DNA of 64,000 nt from Symbiodinium kawagutii (Eukaryota; Sar; Dinophyceae; Suessiales; Symbiodiniaceae): assembly GCA_009767595.1 (NCBI GenBank), contig VSDK01012995.1, positions 47,594-111,593 of the forward strand, given 5' to 3'. Below, piece by piece: positions 10,973 to 22,499 of the stretch (position 1 is its first letter; each line of letters begins with the position of its first letter). A program made the position numbers and the translations under genes. Below the pieces are notes generated by a model. It was given only the letters and a program-made list of their open reading frames with translations, was not told the DNA's origin and searched no databases.

Positions 10973-11404
10973 CTTCCATGCACGCATTATGTAAGTGCAT
11001 GTTATGTATTTGCTAAGTCTATGGTGTAACAGCCCCTGGAGTACTCGGAAACTGTTGATTGATCACTGAGTGCCGATGCTTAATTAGCTGCTTGGGGAAC
11101 TCTGTGCAGCTATGGAAAGCATGAGTAGATCCTGTCAACCCTCACAACACCACGCTGCGCTTGCGCGGCTTGACAGAAGGAAAGCAGGAGAGGTGCAAAT
11201 GGAGTAGTGAAGCCAAGCTTTAGAAGCAGAAACTGCAGTTTCAAAGCTCCGAGTAGTTGAACTTACCAGTTACACTTACCACTTACACTTACATTTACCA
11301 GTTATAAGTCACCAGTTACCAGTTCAAAGTCCAAGTTAGAGTTCCACTTTGATTTCATGACTTGTAACCAAGAGCCAAGATCCAACTAGTTGGACTTCTG
11401 TCAC

Positions 11405-11471
11405 CAGTGGTTGCACGAGAAACCCCTGGCTGCCATGTTGTGGATGGCCCGCCCTCCCGGTTGGTTCCTCG
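11405..11471 (-). CDS. Internal exon
   Basis: The minus acceptor (ttgcacactgag) and donor (CACTG|GTGACA) enclose 21 codons with two extra bases on each side: RNQPGGRAIHNMAARGFSCN then H. The codons are GC-biased at third positions. It is phase-compatible with 10927-10972. Confidence 0.45.

Positions 11472-11631
11472 CTCAGTGTGCAAATAGATTCAACCAACGC
11501 ATATCTCAGAAGCATTGACCTTGCAAACTATGTCGTTTTTTGGGACTGATCTGAGAGACAAGCTAAGAGAAAGGAGATATCAAATTATTGATTATTGCAG
11601 TGGGTAGTTAAAGCCCTCACTGATCACTGAG

Positions 11632-11910
11632 TTAAATCCCTCTGCTAAAACTCGACCCGACTTGACTGGTTTCTGCTTCTGTCGCAGCAGCATGCACCTG
11701 CCCCCTCCGATGTGAGTCCTCATGTAACATCCATTGCTTCCGCATAGTCGGTGCTGGTGATTGCCCACCAAAAGTCACCAGTTCAGCTATGCTTTCAGGG
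11801 TCAGAAAGGAAAAACTCTCCACCAGGTGGCCAGTTTACAATTTTCAGCCACCTGCTAGAACCTGCTAGTAGTTGGATCTGTTCACGAGGATGGCATACTT
11901 GACCAACCAA
11632..11910 (-). CDS. ORF, probable exon of unknown protein
   Basis: The minus frame of 92 codons includes LLAGSSRWLKIVNWPPGGEF, FLSDPESIAELVTFGGQ and EDSHRRGQ followed by a possible CAG|GTGCAT donor. The composition is balanced and soluble. Family unknown. If the exon ends at that donor its phase does not fit 11405-11471 directly, so a missing exon or a different boundary is likely. Confidence 0.45.
   Translation of the reverse strand: MVGQVCHPREQIQLLAGSSRWLKIVNWPPGGEFFLSDPESIAELVTFGGQSPAPTMRKQWMLHEDSHRRGQVHAAATEAETSQVGSSFSRGI

Positions 11911-11919
11911 CCATCAACC

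Positions 11920-12840
11920 AAACATTAACCAAGCATTGACCCACCATTTACATCTATTGATCAACCATGATATGAACTGGTACATTGATACAATGATATG
12001 ATTGTCAAGGAGTATTCTACCGAGGTCTTCATCGTTGCTGATTTATTTCACGCTTGCTGTTGCGTATAAGGTGCAGTGGTTTGTAGTGATTTAGAATGCT
12101 TTATAATGGCTTGTAATAGTTGCTACGAGTACCTAGAATAATGGTTATATAAAAATAATTCACATATGAAAAAACAGATCAATACTGGTTGGTAATGATT
12201 ATAGTCTATAATAGTTGCTAATGACCATTTGTTGCACCCAATGATTAGTCCCAGATGGCTTCAATCAGTGCTTGATCGTGAATCATTGTTGATCATTCTT
12301 CCCATCGGCAGTAACCACCATCAACCACTAATCAACCGCTAATTACGTTTGGTGACCAGTCGCATTCCTTGGGTGACGACAGCTTAACATCTGGAATTGC
12401 CATATTCTACCGTGAATAATATATGCAAGGACAATCAATAGTGATGACTAAGCACCTTGAAATCACAGTTCATCAATGTCAACCAAGCCACAGCAGCCCG
12501 GAAGGGGAGCTTCGGCTGCTACCTCTTCGCTAACGCTGACGCCAGCACAAGCGACCGGTGCCCCCATGGCCACAAAAATATGATTGATAATAGTCCACAA
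12601 TCGTGGATCATGGTCAGCAATGGTGATTTACGGCTCGAAGTTTCGTAGAATATCCCCGTGATTGATGATAGATGATGATGGTACATCAGTACTGAAACAT
12701 CGTTGACATATCAATCAGTTATTAATTGTTGTTGTTATGACATATAGTAGAATGCCTCTTATCCCCTATAAGTAACCATTAACCAGCTAGTTAACCATTG
12801 TTGTTGGTTGGTTAATATTGACAAGCTAAATATTGACAAG
11920..12840. other. Mostly low-complexity sequence with a possible degraded family A tail
   Basis: TGGTTATA/ATCAACCA motifs fill most of it. GGTTGGTTAATATTGACAAG near 12806 resembles the right half of family A. A GC-richer patch at 12480-12560 is open in two frames without splice support. Confidence 0.4.

Positions 12841-12884
12841 CTATTTTCATAACATGATCATAGAAATCTCAACCAATGAGTAGA

Positions 12885-13044
12885 TCATGAAAAGCGTCTC
12901 CTCTGTCGTTCGCAACACACCGAAACGCGAACGGGCGCAACCGGTCCCATGCCCAGCTTGCAGCCACTCGAAGCCACTCCTTTGTGACTTCGCCACTGGC
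13001 GGAAGTTGAGCCACAGCCAGGCAACGCGCGCAACGATGCTTACA
12885..13044 (-). CDS. Exon, possibly terminal; unknown protein
   Basis: After a minus acceptor (cattaagcag) one base plus 52 sense codons and TGA read VSIVARVAWLWLNFRQWRSH, then KGVASSGCKLGMGPVAPVRV and a basic tail. The hydrophobic, Trp-rich start could be one membrane segment. Third-position GC is high. No downstream donor was chosen, so it is modelled to the stop. Confidence 0.5.

Positions 13045-13430
13045 CTGCTTAATGAGTACATTTAACGATGCATACACTGTTTGTGATCTAATGGCTAATA
13101 ATTCACATTCATTATTGATCAACAATCGTTCATCAACAATCACTGATTGCCAATGAACCATGATTATTAGCTCTTGATTCATCATTTGGTAGTTAATGCT
13201 TGATAATCATATGTGATTATCAATGATACTGATTCACCATGAATGGTTAATAATTAACGCTTAGTCATTAGTAATGGTTGTTGATGTTTGCTTGTTATGA
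13301 TTGTGAAAATGGTTATCAACAACTGTTAATGATGGTCTGATGACTACTGATGGTCAAAATATGTCGGAATAGTATGGAATAGCCACTCATTGATGGCTTG
13401 TAATGATTATCAATGATGGCTAGTAACGTT

Positions 13431-13919
13431 TCATACTGGTTGCTGAAGATTCTTGGTTGATTGGTAAAGCCTGCTCATGGTTGGAATGCTATCGGACTCT
13501 CGTCCAATCAATGGGGAATCGGCAATGAATAACCCCTCGGGTTTGGAGTAAAGCGCATGTGATTTGCTTTCATAGATAGCTTTTGAACATGGATATGATC
13601 TTCTTTTTGAGCATCTTTGTTTGATTCGGTGCATTGGGACGTGCGCTGGTACTGTGGCATATCTGAATCTAGAACATTCTGATCCCTGTTTGCAATTTGT
13701 TTGCAAAACATCTCTGGAACGCCTGAGTCTTTTACAGAGGGAAAACAATTTGAATCTGAATTTCATGTAGAAGGTTTGAGTCTCATATCCAAATCTCGTT
13801 GTGAAATGTTTCGCCCGTACATAAGCCATCCCTGACACCATAGTCACGAAATCCGCTACTGAATTTGTGATCCACGGGTAGATGAAGCAAGAACGATGTA
13901 GCAACAAAACTACCGGCAT
13431..13919 (-). 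CDS. Longest non-repeat ORF (162 codons), possible coding region
   Basis: The minus frame starts at ATG 13919 with MPVVLLLHRSCFIYPWITNS, a hydrophobic start, and continues basic and Cys-containing. A second minus frame at 13508-13711 (CKQIANRDQNVLDSDMPQYQ) looks equally protein-like. Two exons in different frames with an intron between them are therefore as likely as one exon. Function unknown. Confidence 0.35.
   Translation of the reverse strand: MPVVLLLHRSCFIYPWITNSVADFVTMVSGMAYVRAKHFTTRFGYETQTFYMKFRFKLFSLCKRLRRSRDVLQTNCKQGSECSRFRYATVPAHVPMHRIKQRCSKRRSYPCSKAIYESKSHALYSKPEGLFIADSPLIGRESDSIPTMSRLYQSTKNLQQPV

Positions 13920-14254
13920 CTTTCGTGCCTATCACTATCAGTTAAAACAAATGATGGTTGAACGGAACAACTATAGCTGGTTGATTGAAGCACCAGGTAA
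14001 TGAAGAACACACACACACAAAACACACAAGAACGGTACAATCATCAACTCGAAAAAAAAACACACAAAACACACATCATTGGGATCAGAAACAAGAGCGG
14101 GATGAGCTATATTTTTTCACAACGATGATCATACTGCTCGGTGAATGCCGGGAATCCTATGGGGTAGTGATCCCACCAACATCATCCTAGTAGCAGCTAA
14201 AAGGCATCAGTTTGTGTCATATCATGTAACCAACACACAACGCCGCTGGCATAC

Positions 14255-14371
14255 CCTCAACTTCAGATGACTTCAAATACGTTGGTGCAAGACCCCTCAG
14301 CAGTTTCCACAGCAGGCTGCCAGCAAAGGCGACGCCGGAAAGACTGTGGGACTGAACATGTGGGTGCAATG
14255..14371 (-). CDS. Internal exon, membrane-like
   Basis: The minus acceptor (ctgttgcgtttgtag) and donor (GAG G|GTATGC) enclose 38 codons with flanking phase bases. They read LHPHVQSHSLSGVAFAGSLL then WKLLRGLAPTYLKSSEVE. The SGVAFAGSLLWKLL part could pack in a membrane. 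An overlapping plus frame of about 107 codons exists but lacks a start or splice pair. Confidence 0.5.

Positions 14372-15238
14372 CTACAAACGCAACAGCGAACGCCAAATGG
14401 TTCAAGTTTGGTCACCCAAGGGTACAGCCTTGCTGTGCTGCTCCTGGTTTTTCATCAGAGTTTTTATTCATCTTGTGTTTAGCCCTTGGAACAACTGGCA
14501 GCTGGTGGTCCTTTACACATCAAATAGCCTTATCAAGTTTAGCAGGTCGGAACATGGTGCAAAACTGGGCCACTATTCCAATCAGCCATGATCAGTAACA
14601 CCTTTGAAGTACACCGTTAACGGAGAATCACATCGAACAAATGCCATGATTAATGTCACTTTGGAATTTGGTGACCATGATTTGAACATCTTCGAACCAC
14701 TTGGGTTGGGCAATGGGTCATGATTCAACAAAGCAAAGGCTTCTGCTGCCCGGTAAACACCACATAGTGATGGTTCCATGGTGAACATCCCCAGAAAGGT
14801 GGAGGTATCCTAACCCAGCAATATTGCAGTCAAATCGTGGTGGAGCCCATGGGTCCAAAAGGGAATGGGATCTGAATAGCTGTTCTATTTTGTTCGCCAG
14901 TTGATTGCTGCGGCCTTCAGCTCATGGTTGTCAAATGTCGTTGATGAGAATGGCTGATTCTCTGCTGTCAAAGACTGGTAAGTCTGTTGCGAACATGGCA
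15001 AGCATTTCAAGAAACCTGGAATTGAGCAACCCGGCATAGCTGATCGACCGCTGAGCGACTACGGAACCATATCCGACTGAACATGCGATCAAGGAGAAGT
15101 ACAGGGAATCCAGTCAAGCTCGGTGTGCCAATGCCGAGGTGACACAACGAATGATCCAAGCAACCAACAACCAAATGTCAGAACCAACAAACCAATCAAT
15201 CTCAATCAATTGTGTGTATAGATATATAAACAATTACC

Positions 15239-15342
15239 GGTGTTTCTCAAGTCATAGGTGTACCCCCCAATCATCCATGAATAGTCATTTTTAGTAACAA
15301 ACCGACCATAACACCTTTTTGAGATCTCAAGAAACCACCATA
15239..15342. mobile_element. Family B inverted-repeat element
   Basis: The left arm GGTGTTTCTCAAGTCATAGG and right arm CTCAAGAAACCACCATA match the family B ends (GGTTTCTCAAAATAGGGG / CTATTTTGAGAAACCACC). TA flanks both ends. Confidence 0.75.

Positions 15343-15419
15343 TAGTCATTGTTAAATCATTGTTGTTGGTGGTCATCCCCTATAATTTGGCACTATTAGC
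15401 ATCTATGAACCGTGATCAT

Positions 15420-15680
15420 TTTACATAACTGCGATACATTGATTATTAACATTGTTTGTTATCCCCTATAATGATCAATATTCAATACTATGATAATATA
15501 TGTTCAATTTTATCCCCTATAGTTAATCATTTACATTATTTATTATCCACTATACTGAATAACGTGATAGTTGAATATAATGATTAACTATAATGATTAT
15601 TATCTATAATGATTATCTATTATCCACTACAATGATTATCCCTATAGTGATTAACTATAATAATTGATTATACTATCGTT
15420..15680. repeat. AATGATTAT/TATCCCCTATA low-complexity block
   Basis: Dense short-period repetition of AATGATTATC and TATCCCCTAT words; no coding frame. Confidence 0.6.

Positions 15681-15916
15681 GATTTGGACATTGAAAGCTG
15701 GTGACGTTACCACTTTGAGGTGGGGCTGCCTCTGCCCTTGGTCAATTCCAACGCCCGTCCCGTACCCACAACTTCAAGCAAATAAGGACTACTAAGCCAC
15801 TAAGCCTTTAAGATCCTTAAAGGGCGGCGGTTTCAACCAGGTTTTCATTGGCCAATCACTATCTTAAACATTGAGAAACGTGTACCATCAAAGTTCCCTT
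15901 CTGTGAAGCACCTGCC

Positions 15917-16018
15917 CATGGTGGTTTCAACCCCCATTGAAAAACATGCTCCTCAACCAAACAATTGTTAATCATTGCTAGGGCTAGGGAAAATAAAACG
16001 TTTGAAACCACCAACCGG
15917..16018. mobile_element. Family D inverted-repeat element
   Basis: The left arm ATGGTGGTTTCAACCCCCAT and right arm ACGTTTGAAACCACCAACC, with the central CAACCAAACAATTG and AGGGAAAATAAAA blocks, match the family layout. Confidence 0.75.

Positions 16019-16607
16019 ATTTTAGTATATAGTGGTTGATAATGTTCGTGGTTGACACGCCATGGTTTCTAATATTAATATTACTAAGGTTTGTTCATTT
16101 TTAGTGCCCGTTTCAAATGATTTTCGAAACCACATTTCTTCTAAAAAGGCCATGGTTTCGAATTATCATTTGGTGAACGGTTTTCTCCTGGGAGCTTCTC
16201 GCTACAACGATCCCAGGGGACCTTTAAAGAGCTACTAAGGATACCCCTGTAAGGTCTGTAAGGCCCTTAAATTGCGAGATTACCAGGAAAATCCACTGAT
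16301 TCTGCTGCATGAAAGGAGATCAAGAGTCTGAAATGACACGATTTACACAGGAAGATTGGAATATGACATCGATGGCATGCGATGGACCACCGGAAAGTCT
16401 GGGATGATTAGGGGCGTCTAATTTGCGTCGATTTCAGTAGTTGATTGATCACCTACAACGGAGCACAAGGGATCCAGAGCGGATTTAATTTGAGAGTTTG
16501 TCACATTAGATTCTCCATTGGATCGTTCCTTCAAAGGACATGATCTCTATGCTGAATGATTCGCAAAGTTGTTTCTTCTTCCATCCAAAATAAATCAAAC
16601 AACTTAC

Positions 16608-16731
16608 CATCCATCCATCCCTTCCCAAAGGAGACATAGGCACCGCAAAGGGTCCGGCCCATTGTATCACCCATATAGATAGCTTGCTTCATACAAAAGC
16701 AAAGCCGGAACCCAGAGTTTAGTTGCCACAT
16608..16731 (-). CDS. Possible first exon, unknown protein
   Basis: The minus ATG at 16731 opens MWQLNSGFRLCFCMKQAIYM then GDTMGRTLCGAYVSFGKGWM, ending at a consensus donor (GATG|GTAAGT). It lies just after (minus sense) the frame at 16818-16919, which ends in a stop, so this could be the start of a following gene or simply the next exon. 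Confidence 0.45.

Positions 16732-16817
16732 GTTGCCACTAGGACCTCAGGATTGGCTACTTCCTCTGGTTCTTGGAGCTGATAAGCTACCAGCTCTGGC
16801 AATGAACCAATGGAAAC

Positions 16818-16919
16818 TCAGTTGTTGACTGCGGATTCCGCCACTGTCGCTGATCTTCCAAGGTCTCTAAGATCCTCCATGCCCATCGACACCGCTTGGG
16901 GCGAACGCATTTCAGGCAG
16818..16919 (-). CDS. Exon, possibly terminal
   Basis: The minus acceptor (cacattcacagcag) opens 33 codons and TGA: LPEMRSPQAVSMGMEDLRDL then GRSATVAESAVNN. The segment is acidic, helical-looking and GC-biased at third positions. An overlapping plus ORF (METQLLTADSATVADLPRSL...) is the alternative. Confidence 0.45.
   Translation of the reverse strand: MPEMRSPQAVSMGMEDLRDLGRSATVAESAVNN

Positions 16920-17604
16920 CTGCTGTGAATGTGACTTGGGGTTTACCATAGTTCACCCATGGAAAATCTACACATGTGCATCATGTACTATGCTGTTCTC
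17001 ATTGCTTAAAAGGAATCAATATTGATGACACCTTGTGAAGGGGTCACGTTAGCAACACCAGCTTAACCGCCATGCGCAGCGTATGGAGAGAAAATTCATG
17101 ATTTGCATCCTTTGCTGTTGATTCAGCAAGCAAGTAAACAAACAAGTGAACAAACACCACGTAAAAGTGAAGCTTCCTGACTCCTTGATACAAACACGGT
17201 TTAGGTGCGATAAGGAACATCTACTGCTTGAAACGCAAGGCAATTGCTGCTCTGCCCAGCTACAAAACAAATCTAATATGAAGAGTAGTGAAGAACTGCC
17301 TGCTTACTGGATCATACTTCGGACTATGATCCCCTTTGATATCAGTTAGCACGCCTGTTGGTAGTTCAAAATTCGGAGTGACATGGGCATGGCCTTTCTG
17401 CGCGCTTTCGATGTTCATGGAAGAATCTAGGGTTCAAGCGCACAAACCGTCGGTTGCCGCAAATGAGCTGATGTCATTTACTCGCGCAAGGAAAAAAGGC
17501 GCGGTAACATGAATCAACGTTGCCGATTTGGACAGGCAAACGTATGGAATCAAACTTCGGTCACAAACCATTGTGACTTGCCGCTGATGTTGAGCCCCTA
17601 CACA

Positions 17605-17931
17605 TCATTCAGAAGGAAATTTATACATTTGGGGTGAAAAACAAAGGGAGCGTTGATGTTCGGGGGAAAGATTTACTGGGTTAATTTGGTTAACGATAAT
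17701 CTTGGAGTTGTGTCCCCAAGAACAGTTTCCAAGGGCCTTGGCAGCCACCACAGCACCACCAAGAGCAACAACAACAATTGACCCGGCTGATGTCCAGCGG
17801 TGCCGTGGAAACAGCCCAGGGTCAAGCACAAACACAACGGGTGCCCGAACAGGAAACAGGTTGACCAAGTGAACTATCAGAAAAAGGTGTGGGCAAATGG
17901 TTTTGGACATTGGAAAAACTGTGTTTTGCAA
17605..17931 (-). CDS. ORF with hydrophobic centre, probable exon(s)
   Basis: The minus frame of 108 codons contains HLVNLFPVRAPVVFVLDPG, then SAGSIVVVALGGAVVAAKAL (a plausible membrane segment, about residues 46-65) and a polar tail ending FSPQMYKFPSE. The exon limits are unclear and the family is unknown. Confidence 0.4.
   Translation of the reverse strand: MQNTVFPMSKTICPHLFLIVHLVNLFPVRAPVVFVLDPGLFPRHRWTSAGSIVVVALGGAVVAAKALGNCSWGHNSKIIVNQINPVNLSPEHQRSLCFSPQMYKFPSE

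Positions 17932-17949
17932 TTCTTGTGTCCGAACTTA

Positions 17950-19060
17950 CCCCAAAACCTTGCGTTTAATAAGTAGGTGGGGGCTCGCCCTGCTTGATTT
18001 TTTAGGATCATGACCGATGAAAAAAAACCCTTTAGTCAATTACATCGCCAACTTTCAACGGACCTCCCCAAAGGTCGATCACATATTTTTTGATTCATTA
18101 ATCTGAACAGGAGACAGTCAAGAAATGTTGTCGCTGATTTGAACTGAAGTCAGATGGCATATTTCATCATTGGATGTTGTGTCCTGTTTCTGCTGGCTTG
18201 CAACCCTGAGCTGAACGATTCAGACACATTAAGCACACAACATGATCAGTCAACAACTGACAACAAATATCAACAAATCAGATGCATCGTGCCAGACATG
18301 GTCCACCAATAAGTAATAATAACGATGAACATTTCACAACTGGTTGCTTCATGTCGTTTCATGAACCGCGCCGCCGTGTGCTGATTCTGGGTAAACCCCC
18401 GTCCACGGATCAGCCACCAAAAAAACACACATTGAACATTCAAGCACGATTTGAATAAACATCATCGCAGAGCTACATTTTCTCAAACATGCATGTTCTA
18501 CCGTGCATCTGGTTGAAAAAGTAAATGTGTGCAAAAATAGAAATGCATTCCACATCAACAAATACGTATATCAATATTCAGATTATTGCACATTGATGTG
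18601 TTTATTGGTAGCCATTTCCACATGCGTGTACGAAAGTAAATAAACAAATAAACAAACGTATGCATAAAGAATGAAATAGATAGGTTTGCGTACGCAGCGT
18701 GTGCCATACATCACAAAAAACAATCTACATAGATGAATTCAACATATTAGATAATCATATCATATATACGCATGGCCAGTTGTTCTTCGAATTATTACCG
18801 TATAACCGTAAATGTCACCCTCTAGTAAACCAACATGGCAGTGGAAAATCCACCAATCATCAATGGTTTCCCAGGGCTTCTCTTTCAAATATGGTGTTTT
18901 TCCACTGCTATGTTAGTTTATCAGAGTGTAAACGTTCTACAAGACAACCATTCACACCGCGTGTATTTCAGGTGGCTAATCGTCGGGTCGGGGCCCTTGA
19001 ATCCTTCCGGGTTTCCGAGCAGCTGGTGCTTTCCAGCCCAATGAGAACATTGTCTCAACC
17950..19060. other. AT-rich stretch without a supported exon
   Basis: Scattered short ORFs on both strands; GC islands and paired splice sites are lacking. Confidence 0.35.

Positions 19061-19064
19061 AAGC

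Positions 19065-19100
19065 AACCAACCAACCAACCAACCAACCAACCAACCAACC
19065..19100 (+). repeat. (CCAA)n tetranucleotide microsatellite
   Basis: About nine AACC units; similar runs recur at 28886-28945 and 40277-40312. Confidence 0.9.

Positions 19101-19633
19101 ATTTGCCACTGTGAAAAATGAGACATGTGAAGCAAAGCACCAAGCAGTTCAGTGGAAATCTCCTGGATATCTGGCGTCTCCAGATTGAAGTGTCATGAAG
19201 GTCGTCTTGGTGGAAGCACGACGAGGACGACCATGTCAACAAAAAAACGGATGACATCCGACCAACCCTCACAGCGCATGGCGCGAATGCGCCCGCCAAG
19301 TCCAGGTGGACTAACTCACTGACCGACCCAAACAGTTGGGCATGGTGTACATCCCAAGGGGCCTAGCTTGCGCCAAACACGGAAGGGGATTGATGACATT
19401 AGGGGTGGCCACCGAGCTGAGAATCACAACCAACTGGGATGGATTTCCCATCTTTTTTGGGATCCCTTCTCAGCCTCTCGGCGGCTGGCTTGCTATGTTA
19501 TATCTTTTCGGGGCTTCCCAGGATGCACTCCCACGTTGATTACAGTATATTCAATATACTACAGGGGATCCAAAACACATGACCATTTATGAATGATGAT
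19601 GAATGTTTCTCAGCCCATTTCAGCCCACCGAAC

Positions 19634-19793
19634 CTGGTGAAAGATGACTTGACGGTGCCGAAAAAGTTCAGCGCGCTGCGAGTCCGAAAGCGGAAACGAC
19701 GGCTGTCGTCTCGACGGCATTCGGAAGGGTCAGCGCTCCACGCTTCCCGTAAGGTGCGGGCCGTCATCCAGAAAGAAGTGGAATTGAGCAATG
19634..19793 (-). CDS. Internal exon, basic protein segment
   Basis: The minus acceptor (cgtcacaagag) and donor (ACCAG|GTTCGG) enclose 52 codons with two extra bases on each side. The frame reads LLNSTSFWMTARTLREAWSA, DPSECRRDDSRRFRFRTRS and ALNFFGTVKSSFT. An opposite plus frame (118 codons) overlaps. The minus reading is preferred for phase and agreement with its neighbours. Confidence 0.5.

Positions 19794-19830
19794 CTCTTGT
19801 GACGCTGGTCTATGTCAATGACCCTTCTAT

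Positions 19831-19936
19831 ATATGGTGGTTTCTCAAGTCATGACCGGGTTCCCCAGTTATTATCCATTAATGATAGTAACAAACCAAGC
19901 ATAACCTGGGGGTGCCCCATTTTTGAGAATCCATGT
19831..19936. mobile_element. Family B inverted-repeat element
   Basis: ATATGGTGGTTTCTCAAGTC on the left pairs with CCCCATTTTTGAGAATCCAT on the right. TA on the left and TG on the right suggest a mutated target duplication. It abuts the exon at 19634-19793. Confidence 0.7.

Positions 19937-20144
19937 GCATTATGAAGCACCGCTCAAGCTCGCTTCTGTTGAACAAAACGAATGATGGGCATTTCCTGGG
20001 GCTCAGCAGGGGGGCGCGGGGCGCCTCGGCAACCTGTTGGAATCTCGCTGGGTGAGAAACCGCTGATGGAACCTGGAGGATCTTGGACTCCATTCCCGTG
20101 ACAAAGCTGTGATCACACGCCTGTGGTGCTGGTGTTGGCGTAGC
19937..20144 (-). CDS. Probable exon region
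   Basis: The minus frame contains ACDHSFVTGMESKILQ followed by a GTTCCA that could be a donor. It stays open through VAEAPRAPLLSPRKCPSFVL. Limits uncertain; product unknown. Confidence 0.35.

Positions 20145-20560
20145 CAAAAATGATCGGCTATAGGCTATAGGTAGGCCTATGAGTCGCCGTATCTGTGAAT
20201 GGACATGATCTTAGAGTCTATTTTTGTGATTACCGGTAGCCTCCTCTTGGCCTCTTGGCCCTAGAAACAACTGTGGGCGCACTAGTGCTGGGCCTGTCAC
20301 AATGCTGGTCTCAGCGACCGGCTGGTGGAACTCCAACTTTTGGTTCCAGAACAATCAAACTAATCAGTCCCAAAAATGCTAAATTCCAAAGGGGCCAGGG
20401 AGCAGCCATGAATTCGGAACAATTCGGATAGGTATTTTGGAAGTGGATCTGACTCCATGCACCGTTGGTCCATTAGTATGATGGTTGATGGCTGATTGCT
20501 AGTTGATCGTCCACTGAATGGTTAATGAATGGTTGGTCCATTTCTCAAGTCCACTTTCCT

Positions 20561-20648
20561 CTCCTCGGAGTCGAAAAAGGGTTCGGTGACACAAGACGCG
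20601 GACGGCTGTTTGTCCAATCACGCACGCGTCCAGGCCGAAGAAATCATC
20561..20648 (-). CDS. Internal exon, unknown protein
   Basis: A strong minus acceptor (cttgatctcaccaccag) opens DDFFGLDACVIGQTAVRVLC then HRTLFRLRGEE. The 3' limit is unclear; GAG|GAAAGT, a non-GT donor, is one option. The plus strand has a competing 84-bp island (20571-20654). Confidence 0.4.

Positions 20649-20874
20649 CTGGTGGTGAGATCAAGTTCAAGCAACTGATGGGTGGAAAATGCTGGAAATA
20701 TGTCATGATCTGTCCATACATGGTCGTACCTACGCACCATCCCAGCCACTGGGGGAGTACACAATTTGCGGACAAACCATGTGGGTATGGATCAAGCCAA
20801 CAGCCATTCATGGGATGTGAACAGGAAGGGGTACAGGGTAACCAGGGTATTGACTCACAGCCAAAGGAAAGAAG

Positions 20875-20990
20875 TGGCTAAGGGTCGATATTTATCAACC
20901 AGCTAATGGGGGATTTCCACCAACAAGAATAGGGAAAACCATGGTGAATAGTAGGGGAACCAGGGATACGGGGTTTTGACCCACAGCCAA
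20875..20990. mobile_element. Family A inverted-repeat element
   Basis: GTGGCTAAGGGTCGATATTT on the left pairs imperfectly with GGTTTTGACCCACAGCCAA on the right. The GGGGGATTTCCACCAACAAG core is intact. Confidence 0.75.

Positions 20991-21045
20991 GTAGGTACGG
21001 AAAGACCCAAGCAAAGAAATTGCAGGATAGACATATACACATTAC

Positions 21046-21195
21046 ATGGCCTATGTGATCACAGAACTCAGCAGCCAGTTGTGAGGTTGCGTGCAAAGCC
21101 GCGGTCAACTGACCTGCATTTTCTTCTAATGTTTCGCTCCAACGGTCAGGTCGGCCACAGTTGGCTGCGGTATCCTTGGTGCTTGTTTTAGTCAT
21046..21195 (-). CDS. Probable exon, possibly with start codon
   Basis: The minus ATG at 21195 opens 50 codons: MTKTSTKDTAANCGRPDRWS, ETLEENAGQLTAALHATSQL and AAEFCDHIGH, then the donor GTAATG. It has hydrophilic, helix-forming composition. 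Whether the ATG is a start or an internal Met is open. It lies between the exons at 21610 and 20561. Confidence 0.45.

Positions 21196-21314
21196 CCAAC
21201 TCCTTGTCCCCCCAAATGATCACTGTGTTGTTGGTTTGCCTAAAATCTACTATAGCCCTAGCTAGAACTAACTTTGTTTCCCTTGCAAACAATGCCACTA
21301 TAACTCTATGTTGG

Positions 21315-21420
21315 TATGGTGGTTTCTCAAAATAGGGGTACCCTACAAATCATCCAATACTAGTTATTGCTAGTAAGAAACCTATCATAACTTTGGGGAT
21401 GGCTTGAGGAACCGTCATAT
21315..21420. mobile_element. Family B inverted-repeat element
   Basis: TATGGTGGTTTCTCAAAATA on the left and TTGAGGAACCGTCATA on the right, with the CCTACAAATCATCCAATACT core; TA at both ends. Confidence 0.8.

Positions 21421-21445
21421 GGTCGGTGTATATCATCCATGTCTT

Positions 21446-21570
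21446 ATATGGCTGTGGGTCAAAACCCTGTAGCCCTGGTTCCCCCATCATTAACCATTGT
21501 TTTCCCTATCATTGGTTGGGTCATTATCCCCCATTAGTTGGTTGGTTAAAGCCTTGACCTATAGCCATAT
21446..21570. mobile_element. Family A inverted-repeat element, near-consensus
   Basis: ATATGGCTGTGGGTCAAAAC on the left and TTGACCTATAGCCATAT on the right; full core with CCCTGGTTCCCCCATCATTA and CCCCCATTAGTTGGTTGGTT. Confidence 0.9.

Positions 21571-21609
21571 GTTTCCTATGGTTTCACGATGCGACTCACC
21601 ATGCCTCAC

Positions 21610-21732
21610 CCTGTTCCACCAGCAGTTTCTCGGTCAAGGCCCCGACACAAAGAGAGCACTGTAGCTTTGCGTCTCGATGAGCCACCTGCGGCCCGGAACA
21701 AGCGTCGTCACCTACGATGGACCCAGCTTGCG
21610..21732 (-). CDS. Internal exon, Cys-containing segment
   Basis: A minus AG (gtgacaag) and a strong donor (CAG G|GTGAGG) enclose 40 codons: QAGSIVGDDACSGPQVAHRD then AKLQCSLCVGALTEKLLVEQ. 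Phase (two bases in, one base out) matches the exon at 23353-23504 upstream. The plus strand is open for 53 codons from an ATG at 21601, but the donor favours the minus reading. The CxLC pair alone does not define a domain. Confidence 0.55.

Positions 21733-22351
21733 CTTGTCACCTACGGTACCAGCCAAGTCTAAGTGAGGAAACCTGGGGAATAACCCACGACCGTAATCAT
21801 GGCACTGACAACTACGCTTGAGCTACCATGTCACCATGTCACAGCAGATACTATGCACCAGTGATGAGAATTCCTATGGCAAATGCTGATATCGCACTAG
21901 GCTGATCACTGTTACCACTCCATCTCTGGGTGAATCCGGCGCTCACTCTACCACTGGATGCTTGGAAGGCAGGCCATGAGGCAATCCCTGAAGCGAAAAC
22001 TCTGTCAGTTTGGCTGCACATTTTTGTTGGAGAGGCTGGTTGGATGACAACTAACAGCTGTCAGTTGGGGACTGCAACTAGTACATGAAGCCAAATGGAA
22101 ATTCACAGCAGCTTGAGAGACGCTAATGTTTGGAACATGGGTACAATCCCCAAAGCGTATTCACGGTAGAGATCGAGGACTAGCAGAATGCCTTTTTGAG
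22201 CTGACAAAGAAACTGTAGATTCGAATTCCGGGATCACAGGCACTCAAAACGATGAGTTTCCGATAATTGGATAAAAATTAAATACCTACTTGTGATAAGC
22301 GTACATGTTTATACAAATGTTCGATGTGTGTGTTGCTTAAAGATAGAGGTC

Positions 22352-22460
22352 TATACGGATGTTTCTCAAAATTGGGGTAACCCCAAATCATCCCATACTA
22401 ATCATTTATAGTAACGCACCAACTATTCTTGAGGTCTTCTATTTTGAGAAACCACCATAT
22352..22460. mobile_element. Family B inverted-repeat element
   Basis: TACGGATGTTTCTCAAAATT and TATTTTGAGAAACCACCATA ends, TA on both sides. Confidence 0.8.

Positions 22461-22499
22461 GGTCAATGGTGACTGTTGGCATCCATCCCTGATGCTGAT

Noticed and set aside
10889..11518. A two-exon plus-strand gene (ATG 10889, MAADPNSSSPELTSISRFLV..., donor GTAAGT at 10991, second exon 11408-11518)
   Set aside because: It is in phase and attractive. 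But the same islands on the minus strand give exons with good acceptor and donor sites on both sides and matching phase, in line with the neighbours. Kept as the main alternative.
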